Notes under the pieces: generated by a model
What the model was told of the DNA's origin: nothing
Seen by the model: only the letters and a program-made list of their open reading frames with translations
Database searches by the model: none
Shown: piece after piece, positions 6,913 to 12,777 of the stretch
Numbering within the stretch: position 1 is the first letter of the stretch
Layout of the letters: every line of letters begins with the position of its first letter
Position numbers and translations under genes: made by a program
Assembly (NCBI GenBank): GCA_002719575.1
Contig: PBHS01000054.1
Location: 1 to 12,777, forward strand
Reading direction: 5' to 3'
Length of the DNA: 12,777 nucleotides
Origin: Gammaproteobacteria bacterium
GTDB lineage: Bacteria > Pseudomonadota > Gammaproteobacteria > Pseudomonadales > Pseudohongiellaceae

Positions 6913-7896
6913 TCATAAAGGCCTTATGCCAACCAAAGACCTTATTTCACTGAGATTTTTGGATGCAACTTTAATAGCCTTGGCTTCACCTTCTTGCAAG
7001 ATATCTTCCACTTTTTTTGGATTGTTTATAAGCTCAATATATTTATTCCTTGCTGGCGCTAGTTCATTATTTATCAAGTTGAATAGTTGCTTTTTTAGAT
7101 CTCCCCAGGCCATGCCATCCCGGAAACAATTATCAATTTCCTTTATTCTTGCTGCATTTGAGAAGCATTCAAAATATTTATACAGAGTTGAATTTCTCGG
7201 CTTTTCTTCTCCTGGCTCTCGAGAGTCTGTCTTAATTTTATTGATTTGCTTTTGAAGCCTTTTTTCTTCTGAAAAAAGATCAATAAAATTTGAATAGCTC
7301 TTTGACATTTTATTCCCATCTAGACCAGGGAGATATGAGGTCCTCTCGCTGATCAAAGGCTCTGGTAAATTAAAAAAGGACCCATACGTTGAGTTGAATT
7401 TGTTGGCAATATCTCTTGTCATTTCAATATGCTGTTTCTGATCACTACCAACAGGGATTAAGTCTGCATTAAAAATCAAAATATCAGATGACATCAAAAT
7501 TGGGTAATTGAACAACCCCATTTGCACATTCTTATCTTTATCCTGCCCTCGATTCGAATCTTGTATTGCCTTATAGGCATGAGCTCTATTCATCAATCCT
7601 TTTGGGGTGATAGACGTGAGTATCCAATTTAGTTCCATGATTTGGGGGATGCTCGATTGTCTGTAAAAGATTGTATTTTCAATATCTAAGCCACACGCGA
7701 TCCAAGCGGCTGCTATAGAAAGGGTAGATTGATGAGTGAGTTCAGGGCTCTGCTGTTTTATCAATGAATGATAATCTGCCAAAAAAATGTAAGATTCTGA
7801 TTTCTTTGATAGCTCTATAGCTGGGCGCATAGCTCCAACATAGTTACCTAAATGTGGAGAGCCGTTCGTGGTAATACCGGTTAAAACAGTAGTCAT
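6913..7896 (-). CDS. trpS: Tryptophanyl-tRNA synthetase
   Basis: Class Ic aminoacyl-tRNA synthetase that charges tRNA-Trp with tryptophan using ATP; cytosolic homodimer in known members. At 327 aa the length is normal for bacterial TrpS. The Rossmann fold opens with VLTGITTNGSPHLGNYVGA; PHLGN (14-18) is the HIGH-type signature. YPILMSSDIL (131-140) and VGSDQKQHIEM (149-159) are the conserved dimer and active-site segments. KMSKS sits at 196-200 within GLDGNKMSKSYSN. The DSNRGQDKDKNVQMGLFNYP region (113-132) resembles the proteobacterial subgroup that has a longer loop here. The ATG at 7894-7896 starts the conserved N-terminus exactly, though it has no good Shine-Dalgarno. A 14-bp perfect palindrome lies 33-46 bases upstream. 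It stands alone, without Trp-pathway neighbours, and no leader peptide or attenuator is visible. Confidence 0.96.
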   Translation of the reverse strand: MTTVLTGITTNGSPHLGNYVGAMRPAIELSKKSESYIFLADYHSLIKQQSPELTHQSTLSIAAAWIACGLDIENTIFYRQSSIPQIMELNWILTSITPKGLMNRAHAYKAIQDSNRGQDKDKNVQMGLFNYPILMSSDILIFNADLIPVGSDQKQHIEMTRDIANKFNSTYGSFFNLPEPLISERTSYLPGLDGNKMSKSYSNFIDLFSEEKRLQKQINKIKTDSREPGEEKPRNSTLYKYFECFSNAARIKEIDNCFRDGMAWGDLKKQLFNLINNELAPARNKYIELINNPKKVEDILQEGEAKAIKVASKNLSEIRSLVGIRPL

Positions 7897-7928
7897 GCTA
7901 TTAGTACTAAGATCGCCAATTGAGTAAA

Positions 7929-7942
7929 GTTTTGATCAAAAC
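7929..7942. promoter_or_regulatory. 14-bp perfect palindrome upstream of trpS
   Basis: GTTTTGATCAAAAC is a perfect palindrome located 33-46 bases before the trpS start codon, where an operator or promoter element would lie. No known operator is recognised. A perfect AT-rich 14-mer palindrome can arise by chance, so the regulatory role is a guess from position only. Confidence 0.25.
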
Positions 7943-8165
7943 CGAAGCCGTTAGCCTTACACAAAGCTGTTAATTTGTAAATTGAGATAGTAGTGTTGGT
8001 AATTCTAGTTTATGTAGTTGCCTTAAGATTAGAAACTTAGGGTACCTAATGACTTAATAGCAGAAAAAAATCCTAGCAAATAGGAGAGCCATACTCCTGA
8101 AAACCCTTTTAGAGCATCGATATGAGTTGGTTTACTAGAAATCTCATTGTTTAGTAGGAAAGATT

Positions 8166-8390
8166 TTGAAATCTAAAAATCTGTTAAACGAAGGTTTTAC
8201 AGATACGAACTCTAGGCCAAATTTTGGGCAAGCCACAGATCTCTTCCACTTTCCAACTAATAATAAAATGAATGTGGAAAACTCGATTCTATTCAATACT
8301 TTAAAAATTTTTACTATAGATCTTCTAACCCAAGTCATTCAGAAATTCAATATCTCCACTATGGTCAAAGACGGCAATCTAGCTAAGTGA
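8166..8390 (+). CDS. Possible 74-aa hypothetical protein with TTG start
   Basis: A TTG at 8166 is preceded by AGGA (8156-8159) at a 6-base spacing, a fair ribosome binding site. The product is 74 aa and soluble-looking: a polar first half (NEGFTDTNSRPNFGQATD) and an Ile/Leu-rich second half that could form one helix (ILFNTLKIFTIDLLTQVIQK). No family is recognised. It runs opposite to trpS and the ALDH gene and overlaps an open minus-strand frame (8144-8338), so coding status is uncertain. Confidence 0.25.
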   Translation: MKSKNLLNEGFTDTNSRPNFGQATDLFHFPTNNKMNVENSILFNTLKIFTIDLLTQVIQKFNISTMVKDGNLAK

Positions 8391-8644
8391 GAGAGCGATG
8401 AATCAAAATCAGACCATCCATATCTGCAGCATGCTCCAATAGCCGTCTTAGGTCCGGTCCATCCATTGCCGCATCAGAATAATCTATAGGTATAGTTCGA
8501 TAATTTTTTTAGATAAAAATGCCAGTCCAATATGTTATTGCGTTTGTGTCTCAAGAAATGGTTTACGTAGCTTTCAAGCCCTCCCAGTCGAGGCGTATTT
8601 AAAACGATAACAATTCCTCCACTAGCCTCGCTTTGGGAGAGAAA
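8383..8644 (-). pseudogene. Frameshifted coding-like fragment downstream of the ALDH gene
   Basis: Just after the ALDH stop, one minus-strand frame is open from about 8644 to 8471 and includes GGIVIVLNTPRLGGLESYV. A second frame is open from 8508 to a TAG at 8383 and includes PDLRRLLEHAADMDGLILIH. The overlap near 8500 would join them by a single frameshift. The combination (hydrophobic strand, GGLE, then DLRRLL and a hydrophobic strand ending in IH) loosely resembles the N-terminal half of a GT4 glycosyltransferase. The second part alone could also be compared with amidohydrolases. No start codon with a ribosome binding site supports either frame. The assignment is weak; random open frames of this size are not rare in AT-rich DNA. 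Confidence 0.2.
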
Positions 8645-8657
8645 AACTCACTTAGAA

Positions 8658-10082
8658 CTATTTTTGCTGCTTCTTTCTGTACGGTGGTATGAGGCCTCCC
8701 AACTTCATTAGATTTAGCGAGGTTTGCTTGTATACGGCTTTAGCATGGCTGAACTCTCTAAATCCATCATAGCCATGATAAGAGCCCATTCCGCTTGGAC
8801 CAACTCCACCGAAAGGAAGATCCTCCATTTGAATATGAGAGATAACATCATTGATCGTAACACCCCCGGAGGTCGTGTTCTTTAGAACAAAGTCTTTTTC
8901 TTTTTTGTCTTCACCAAAATAGTAAAGGCCTAGAGGCCTATCTTTACTGTTTATATAACTTACTGACTCGGCCACATCTTTATATGTTTTTATAGGAAGA
9001 ATGGGTCCAAATATTTCCTCTTGCATTATCTTCATATCGTCAGAAGGATTAAGAACAAGAGTAGGAGGTATTTTGTGATGCGACTGATGAGAGAAATCTT
9101 CATTTGCAGGATTAATCTCGACTACTTCAGCTCCTTTCTGTTTAGCATCTTCTATATAGCTTTTAATCCTATCGTGATGTCGTTGATTGATTATCGATGT
9201 GTAATCATCATTATCTTTAATTTTCGGGAACATTTCAGAAGCAACGTCAACACTAGCTTGCACGAATTCATCAATTTTTTCTTCAGGAATGAATGCATAG
9301 TCAGGCGCTAAGCAAATCTGACCTGCGTTCATTGTTTTGCCTTGCATTACTCTTTGTGCAGTTTCTTTAATTTTCGCCTTCTTTCCAATAACAACCGGCG
9401 ACTTTCCACCTAATTCTAGTGTCAACGGCACAAGGTTTTCAGATGCCGCTTTCATCACGCGTTTTGCAATTAATGTGCCTCCAGTGAAAATTAGATGATC
9501 AAAAGCGAGACCGCTAAAAGCTTCGCCTACGTCAGAGCCCCCATTAAAGATGGCTATTTCTCCTTCATCAAAATATTCTTCAACCATTTTTTTTAAAAGG
9601 TCAGACGTAGCTGGTGTAAGCTCCGAGGGTTTTTGCATAACTCTATTGCCAGCAGCAATTATTCCTGCCAACGGCGCCAGGGCAAGGTTCATGGGGAAAT
9701 TCCATGGGCTGATCGCGCCGACAACCCCTTTGGGCTGATATTGAATTTCAGCTTTAGCCCCCAGCAGAGAGAGTGCGGGACCTAGTGGATCCATGGCAGC
9801 CCTTCTTTTCTCAATTTTCATCCATTTTCTTAGATTTTTTTTAGCATGCCGCATGGGGCCTATAACTGAAGAAATCTCAGTTACTGCTGACATCACCTGA
9901 TCTCTATTCCCAAAATCCTGATTAACCGTAGACACTATTTGCTTGTGATATTTGCTTACCATCGCAATAACACGATTAAGCCGATCTTTCCTCAGATTTA
10001 TATCTGGTGCTCCTAGTTCGATATTGAGCGTCTTTTGTAGCTTTAAAACTTTATTCATTTCTTGAATAACTTCGATGCTCAT
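8658..10082 (-). CDS. calB: Coniferyl aldehyde dehydrogenase-like NAD(P)+ aldehyde dehydrogenase
   Basis: ALDH-superfamily enzyme oxidising an aldehyde to its acid. Closest by motif order to bacterial coniferyl aldehyde dehydrogenases (CalB), which act on lignin-derived aromatic aldehydes; the substrate here is inferred. 474 aa, as expected for the group. Visible: MDPLGPALSLLGAKAEIQYQ before PKGVVGAISPWNFP (117-130), KPSE (151-154), FTGG (199-202) in the nucleotide-binding turn, LELGGKSP (222-229) with general-base Glu223, NAGQICLAPDY (252-262) with catalytic Cys257, QEEIFGP, and LPFGGVGPSGMGSYHG near the C-terminus, as in class 3-type short ALDHs. A Gly stands where many ALDHs have Ser (FTGS). 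The ATG has AAAGGA 5 bases upstream (10088-10093). A promoter and palindrome lie 57-98 bases upstream. The oxidoreductase partners usual for aromatic degradation are not in this window. Confidence 0.85.
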   Translation of the reverse strand: MSIEVIQEMNKVLKLQKTLNIELGAPDINLRKDRLNRVIAMVSKYHKQIVSTVNQDFGNRDQVMSAVTEISSVIGPMRHAKKNLRKWMKIEKRRAAMDPLGPALSLLGAKAEIQYQPKGVVGAISPWNFPMNLALAPLAGIIAAGNRVMQKPSELTPATSDLLKKMVEEYFDEGEIAIFNGGSDVGEAFSGLAFDHLIFTGGTLIAKRVMKAASENLVPLTLELGGKSPVVIGKKAKIKETAQRVMQGKTMNAGQICLAPDYAFIPEEKIDEFVQASVDVASEMFPKIKDNDDYTSIINQRHHDRIKSYIEDAKQKGAEVVEINPANEDFSHQSHHKIPPTLVLNPSDDMKIMQEEIFGPILPIKTYKDVAESVSYINSKDRPLGLYYFGEDKKEKDFVLKNTTSGGVTINDVISHIQMEDLPFGGVGPSGMGSYHGYDGFREFSHAKAVYKQTSLNLMKLGGLIPPYRKKQQK

Positions 10083-10138
10083 AATTTTCCTTTACTTTTT
10101 GATTGATCTTTTGGCCCGATTGCATTCCTATTCATCTT

Positions 10139-10166
10139 ATATTAACTCGAATATTTCGCCAGTAAA
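10139..10166 (-). promoter_or_regulatory. Predicted sigma70-type promoter of the ALDH gene
   Basis: On the minus strand, TTTACT (-35, plus positions 10161-10166) and TAATAT (-10, 10139-10144) are separated by 16 bases. Transcription would start near 10132, giving a leader of about 50 bases before the ATG. Four of six bases match the consensus in the -35 box. The box lies within the right arm, in minus-strand order, of the palindrome at 10160-10180. Confidence 0.35.
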
Positions 10167-10180
10167 AACCGATTTTACTG
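10160..10180. promoter_or_regulatory. Palindromic operator candidate overlapping the ALDH -35 box
   Basis: CAGTAAAA (10160-10167), a 5-base centre and TTTTACTG (10173-10180) form a perfect 8+8 inverted repeat. Its size and spacing fit a dimeric helix-turn-helix repressor site. It covers the predicted -35 box, so a bound protein would block transcription. No regulator gene is in the window, so the partner is unknown. Confidence 0.4.
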
Positions 10181-10600
10181 TGTGTGATATTGGAGTCCTT
10201 TCTTTGAAAATCCTAGTATTTTTCACACCGAGATTTCAGCGAAATTCTATCAATAAATCGCATACGAAAGACGAGCTTCCACGAGCAAATCTCTAAGAGA
10301 GAGTTACTGAAATCACATACTTAATCTAAAAAATTTTGTCCTGTTAGAGAGCTAATATATTACTGATAGTAAAGAAGACTTGGGTTTCGATGACCCGTCC
10401 TCGTTGCTTTCTTTTTTGAGATAACTGAAAATATCATGAATACTGTTCTCGATATTCCAGATTTAGAAACGCCTTTATAAAAAGGTAATGCGAGAATTCT
10501 TAATCGCAACAAATTTTAAAGTTAGGGCGATCAGATTCCACAGGCGCTGCGTTATTTTTCGACTTTCTCCCCATGAAGCGGGAAATGCACGGGCCAGAAT

Positions 10601-10628
10601 TTAGATGACATTAGGGTTTGGTTATAAT
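10601..10628 (+). promoter_or_regulatory. Predicted promoter of the small-gene cluster
   Basis: A perfect TATAAT at 10623-10628 is preceded by a weak -35 (TTAGAT, 10601-10606) with a 16-base spacer. Transcription would start near 10635, giving a leader of about 65 bases for the gene at 10702. Confidence 0.35.
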
Positions 10629-10701
10629 GCAATCATGAATATCGGCAGCAATCAAACGGCAAGGTAGGATTAGGTCACTTTGCAGGGTTTGCGAGGAAAG
10701 T

Positions 10702-11115
10702 ATGTTTGCAAGATTTCGAGACAAGCTTAGGTGCCAGAACTATTGGGAGTCGATAGACGGAAAATACGAGAACGAAGTACGTGTTAAAGGAAGAAGTCTT
10801 CTCGGTTACATGGACTTTTTTCTTGACGATGAAGTCGTAACGCTCATAGTAAAATGGACATTCAATGCCAAACATCCAAGTGGAAAATGGGAAGGATCAT
10901 ACGAAGTAGATTTTGTCGGCATACGGGATACTGGTCAAGTGCTTGTTGAGAAAGATAGTTTATATTCGCTTCCTGCCTGGGTGGATTGGGAGGTAAATTG
11001 GACTATCATGGAGCAGATCTATGAGGGAGCGGAGAATTTCGGTGTAGAGGATTATCAAAGAGCATCACATGATGTCTGGGGACGGACTTTATCTACTACT
11101 CATAAACCCTATTGA
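10702..11115 (+). CDS. Trp-rich 137-aa hypothetical protein
   Basis: ATG with a good ribosome binding site (GAGGAAAG, 10693-10700). Not recognised. The product has 7 Trp in 137 residues, three of them within AWVDWEVNWT (about 93-102). The middle part (about 40-90) alternates charged and hydrophobic residues as in a beta-sheet (EVVTLIVKWTF, WEGSYEVDFVGIRD, GQVLVEKD). The C-terminal 35 residues look helical (TIMEQIYEGAENFGVEDYQRA). No signal peptide, membrane segment, metal site or nucleotide-binding motif is seen; it is probably cytosolic. It is the first of three or four small same-strand genes with spacers of 60 bases or more. The next gene starts 60 bases on, close enough for co-transcription. 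Confidence 0.7.
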   Translation: MFARFRDKLRCQNYWESIDGKYENEVRVKGRSLLGYMDFFLDDEVVTLIVKWTFNAKHPSGKWEGSYEVDFVGIRDTGQVLVEKDSLYSLPAWVDWEVNWTIMEQIYEGAENFGVEDYQRASHDVWGRTLSTTHKPY

Positions 11116-11175
11116 AACTCGGCATATGGTCTCCCAGTCAGATTTAAAGAAGAATCGCAAAGATGGATTAGTAGC

Positions 11176-11553
11176 ATGTTTGATAAAATTATCATTACAG
11201 TGATCTTTGTGTGCATACCTTCTTGGAGCTATAGTGATATTTACGTTTGCGAAACCGAGATCAGTAGTAATGTCATAGCTCCTACTTCACTTTCTCCGGA
11301 TAACTACAGTAATAAAGGAGCTACGTATTTCGTTGTTAACAGCGAGAAAGGGGTACGGGAGGTTAATGGGAATAAGCATACAAACCAGCCTTGTACTATG
11401 TCGGGCCAATTCTTGGTTTGCATTTCTATCTTTGAGGGAATCGGATTAAATAGCTTTGCAATAGACACAGGGAATTTCACATTTACCTACGTTGAGCAAA
11501 ACTTTCAAGTTCGAGTCACGTCATTTTATGGCCATTGTCTTAAGGGGTCTTAA
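11176..11553 (+). CDS. 125-aa exported hypothetical protein with signal peptide
   Basis: Not recognised by family. The N-terminus has a short positive region (K4), a hydrophobic core (IIITVIFVCIPSW) and a likely cleavage site after SYS (residue 20), giving a mature protein starting DIYVCETE. The mature part has four Cys (about 25, 73, 82 and 121), enough for two disulfides in an oxidising periplasm, and many beta-prone stretches (GNFTFTYVEQNFQVRVTSF). The N-terminal DIYVCETEI pattern is seen in small periplasmic proteins of marine proteobacteria, but I cannot assign one. The ribosome binding site is weak (GGATTAGTAGC before the ATG). A DNA palindrome GTCTTA-A-TAAGAC (11547-11559) spans the stop codon and has no T-run, so it is a poor terminator. 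Confidence 0.65.
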   Translation: MFDKIIITVIFVCIPSWSYSDIYVCETEISSNVIAPTSLSPDNYSNKGATYFVVNSEKGVREVNGNKHTNQPCTMSGQFLVCISIFEGIGLNSFAIDTGNFTFTYVEQNFQVRVTSFYGHCLKGS

Positions 11554-11696
11554 TAAGACACTTGTGGTAAGCCAATTTAAAAGTTCAAAATTTATGTACG
11601 TTTATATTCTTTTATTTAATACAGCCGCTCCCACAACCGTTAATAATTTATGATAAACGCTTTGGGCGAGACTTCAGGAAAGGAAAAATCAGGACT

Positions 11697-11801
11697 ATGT
11701 TTAAAAAGCAAAAAGATAGGAAGATAAGAGCGCCAAGCAAAAAAAAGAGACACTGTCGATATAGATTTGGAATATTTGATAGAAGTAAAATACAAGAATA
11801 A
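11697..11801 (+). CDS. Possible 34-aa highly basic peptide
   Basis: ATG at 11697 with purine-rich AGGAAAGGA (11676-11684) and AGGA (11691-11694) upstream, at less than ideal spacings (12 and 2 bases). Fourteen of 34 residues are Lys or Arg, with a KKKRH core, one Cys and a C-terminal half containing RYRFGIFDR. It sits in the spacer before the 83-aa gene, 27 bases upstream of that ATG, so it could be a leader or translationally coupled peptide. No family is recognised. The A-rich DNA favours Lys codons by chance, so this is tentative. Confidence 0.3.
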   Translation: MFKKQKDRKIRAPSKKKRHCRYRFGIFDRSKIQE

Positions 11802-11828
11802 ATAATCGGAGGCTTATTCAGGCTAAAT

Positions 11829-12080
11829 ATGAAGATTAAAACGCTATACTCGATGCCATTGACATTATACGAAATTGATGTCTTACACTATACCAGCACC
11901 CGTAATGATAAAGAATACTTTGTTGATGCCCTCATTTTAAAAGCTCTGGATTTCGAGGGTGAAAAAATGTTCGCAATATCAGATAAACCAAAGTTACTTG
12001 GCTTGCAAAAAGAAATCCTTGAAAAAATGTATCTTGAAATGTTTAACAATGATTTAACACTGGATCACGTGCTGCACTAA
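11829..12080 (+). CDS. 83-aa hypothetical protein
   Basis: Not recognised. The frame opens with MKIKTLYSMPLTLYEIDVLHYTST and ends DLTLDHVLH. No signal peptide, Cys or known motif is seen. The C-terminal 40 residues look like one or two amphipathic helices (KPKLLGLQKEILEKMYLEMFNN), a shape common in small regulators and antitoxin-like proteins, but this is only composition. The nearest purine-rich site (AGG, 11820-11822) is 6 bases before the ATG. A stronger GGAGG (11808-11812) is 16 bases away, too far for normal use, and no in-frame start lies between them. Codon use looks genuine. A VCBS-, toxin- or mobile-element neighbour that would hint at function is absent. Confidence 0.55.
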   Translation: MKIKTLYSMPLTLYEIDVLHYTSTRNDKEYFVDALILKALDFEGEKMFAISDKPKLLGLQKEILEKMYLEMFNNDLTLDHVLH

Positions 12081-12777
12081 TATAGGACATGAGATTTAGA
12101 TGCCAGGGTCAAATTGCAAAGAAAAGGTAAAAGCTCTTAAGTAGATCCGGCGCAACTATTTCTGGAAAGCTTCTCTTTCATAAACCATCCATAGCTGGTT
12201 CTCGTCCTGATATCTTGGGGAGTAATGCCAGAGCCGCTATTCTTTTAGTTTGATATATCCCAAAATATTTTTAATTAGTCTTTTCGAAAGTTCAAAGAGA
12301 GTTTATAGATGGGGTAGATCGTTTCGTGTAGTGATCTTATACCTTCTCCTCGTCAAGCAGGGGCATCCAAAAATAAGATCGAAAACTAGCACAGAGTCTT
12401 CATTCTCTCGGCACAGCGCTTGTTTGGCTTTTGCTAGAAGTGGGGAGACCGCCTCTGTTACTCAAACTCAAAAGATGAGTGATAGTAAGTTTCTCAAGTT
12501 TATCTGAGATATAAAGCAGAAATAAATGGGCCGCGGACTGCAGAATTCCCACAGGTGAAGGATTTTCATCTAATGCGCTCCACGAGCTCGCTTCTTTGAA
12601 TAATAGTGGGTATTGAAAACCCAAATTTACTTAAACGCCAAACCGTAGAAAAAATATGACTGACTAAGTAATTTATTCATCACACAATCGTACCTTTTCA
12701 GATATTTTAAGTCAGCAAGGAAAATGCCCTGACTCTCCTTGCTGACTTTGCTGCCTTTACAACCTTACGAACGCCAA
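12081..12777. other. Gene-poor right end of the window
   Basis: About 700 bases without a convincing gene. Two opposing open frames overlap here: a TTG-started plus-strand frame (12250-12507) and a TTG-started minus-strand frame (12400-12624). Neither has a ribosome binding site or a recognised motif. The minus strand at about 12130-12240 is open in all three frames for 20 to 35 codons, so open length alone says nothing. The hairpin at 12709-12748 is the only clear structure. Confidence 0.5.
12709..12748. terminator. Strong 13-bp hairpin, possible transcription terminator
   Basis: AAGTCAGCAAGGA (12709-12721) and TCCTTGCTGACTT (12736-12748) are perfectly complementary, with a 14-base loop. 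On the plus strand the stem is followed by TTTGCTGCCTTT, a weak and interrupted T-run. On the minus strand no T-run follows. It may end plus-strand transcription from the small-gene cluster or belong to a gene beyond the window edge. A non-terminator role (structured RNA or intergenic repeat unit) cannot be excluded from one copy. Confidence 0.45.

Larger units (their letters stand above)
7897..8657. other. Spacer between trpS and the aldehyde dehydrogenase gene
   Basis: About 760 bases between two minus-strand genes. It holds the palindrome before trpS, a doubtful plus-strand ORF (8166-8390) and a frameshifted minus-strand fragment (8383-8644), each listed separately. The stretch from about 7950 to 8150 shows no gene in any frame. 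A small AGGAG-7-CTCCT hairpin (8082-8098) has no T-run directly after it. Confidence 0.45.
10083..10701. other. Divergent intergenic region between ALDH and small-gene cluster
   Basis: About 620 bases between a minus-strand and a plus-strand gene. Both flanking promoters are predicted here: at 10139-10166 leftward and 10601-10628 rightward. The centre (about 10190-10590) holds only short frames, such as a 14-codon ORF from 10437 and a plus-strand frame over 10075-10296 that starts inside the ALDH gene and lacks a ribosome binding site. None is supported. No repeat or mobile-element end is visible. Confidence 0.5.

Noticed and set aside
6699..6953. Plus-strand 84-codon open frame running into the 3' end of trpS
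   Set aside because: It has no Shine-Dalgarno, no recognised motif and overlaps trpS antisense.
10075..10296. Plus-strand 73-codon open frame over the ALDH upstream region
   Set aside because: It begins inside the ALDH start region on the opposite strand, covers the predicted promoter and palindrome, and has no ribosome binding site.
10702..12080. Integron cassette array suggested by small unknown same-strand genes
   Set aside because: The spacers are too short (60 bases after the first gene) or lack paired GTTRRRY and RYYYAAC core sites, so no attC site is supported.
12250..12624. Two opposed TTG-started open frames near the right end
   Set aside because: They overlap each other, have no ribosome binding site and show no family motif; neither can be preferred.

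Overview
The window looks like a stretch of an AT-rich (roughly 40% GC by eye) Gram-negative chromosome, most likely from a gammaproteobacterium of the marine type. This is inferred from a class 2 (membrane-associated) dihydroorotate dehydrogenase, a proteobacterial tryptophanyl-tRNA synthetase, a coniferyl-aldehyde-dehydrogenase-type ALDH and a TPR-methyltransferase paralogue family. No rRNA, tRNA, CRISPR, transposase or phage gene is visible. Recognisable genes cover only a little over half of the window, and six stretches of about 370 to 920 bases have no convincing intact gene.

Left part (1-4470, + strand): two head-to-tail copies of one gene type, an N-terminal TPR array joined to a C-terminal SAM-dependent methyltransferase. 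The second copy (about 1807-4470) is intact. The first (113-1385) is a deletion derivative: its third TPR unit is joined out of frame to the last third of the methyltransferase, so the SAM-binding core is gone. The join lies at a 2-base CA match and, measured against the intact copy, about 1,364 nt are missing.

Middle part (4471-10082, mainly - strand): three recognisable housekeeping or metabolic genes, each separated from the next by long non-coding DNA: pyrD (5006-5995, TTG start), trpS (6913-7896) and a coniferyl aldehyde dehydrogenase-like gene (8658-10082). The spacers hold short stretches that read like worn-down genes. The best is a VCBS/FG-GAP calcium-loop fragment (4574-4762, - strand). 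Weaker ones are an OmpA-tail-like small ORF upstream of pyrD and a frameshifted fragment downstream of the ALDH gene. The ALDH gene has a clear promoter-proximal palindrome that overlaps its predicted -35 box.

Right part (10083-12777, + strand): a run of small unrecognised genes. They are a Trp-rich 137-aa cytosolic protein, a 125-aa protein with a signal peptide, a possible 34-aa highly basic peptide and an 83-aa protein. After them come about 700 bases without a convincing gene, ending in a 13-bp perfect-stem hairpin near the window edge.

The genes do not form one pathway. The window reads as a few conserved genes embedded in accessory, decaying sequence. I found no convincing new multi-gene system. 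The most distinctive things are the TPR-methyltransferase pair with its deletion derivative and the small-gene cluster on the right.
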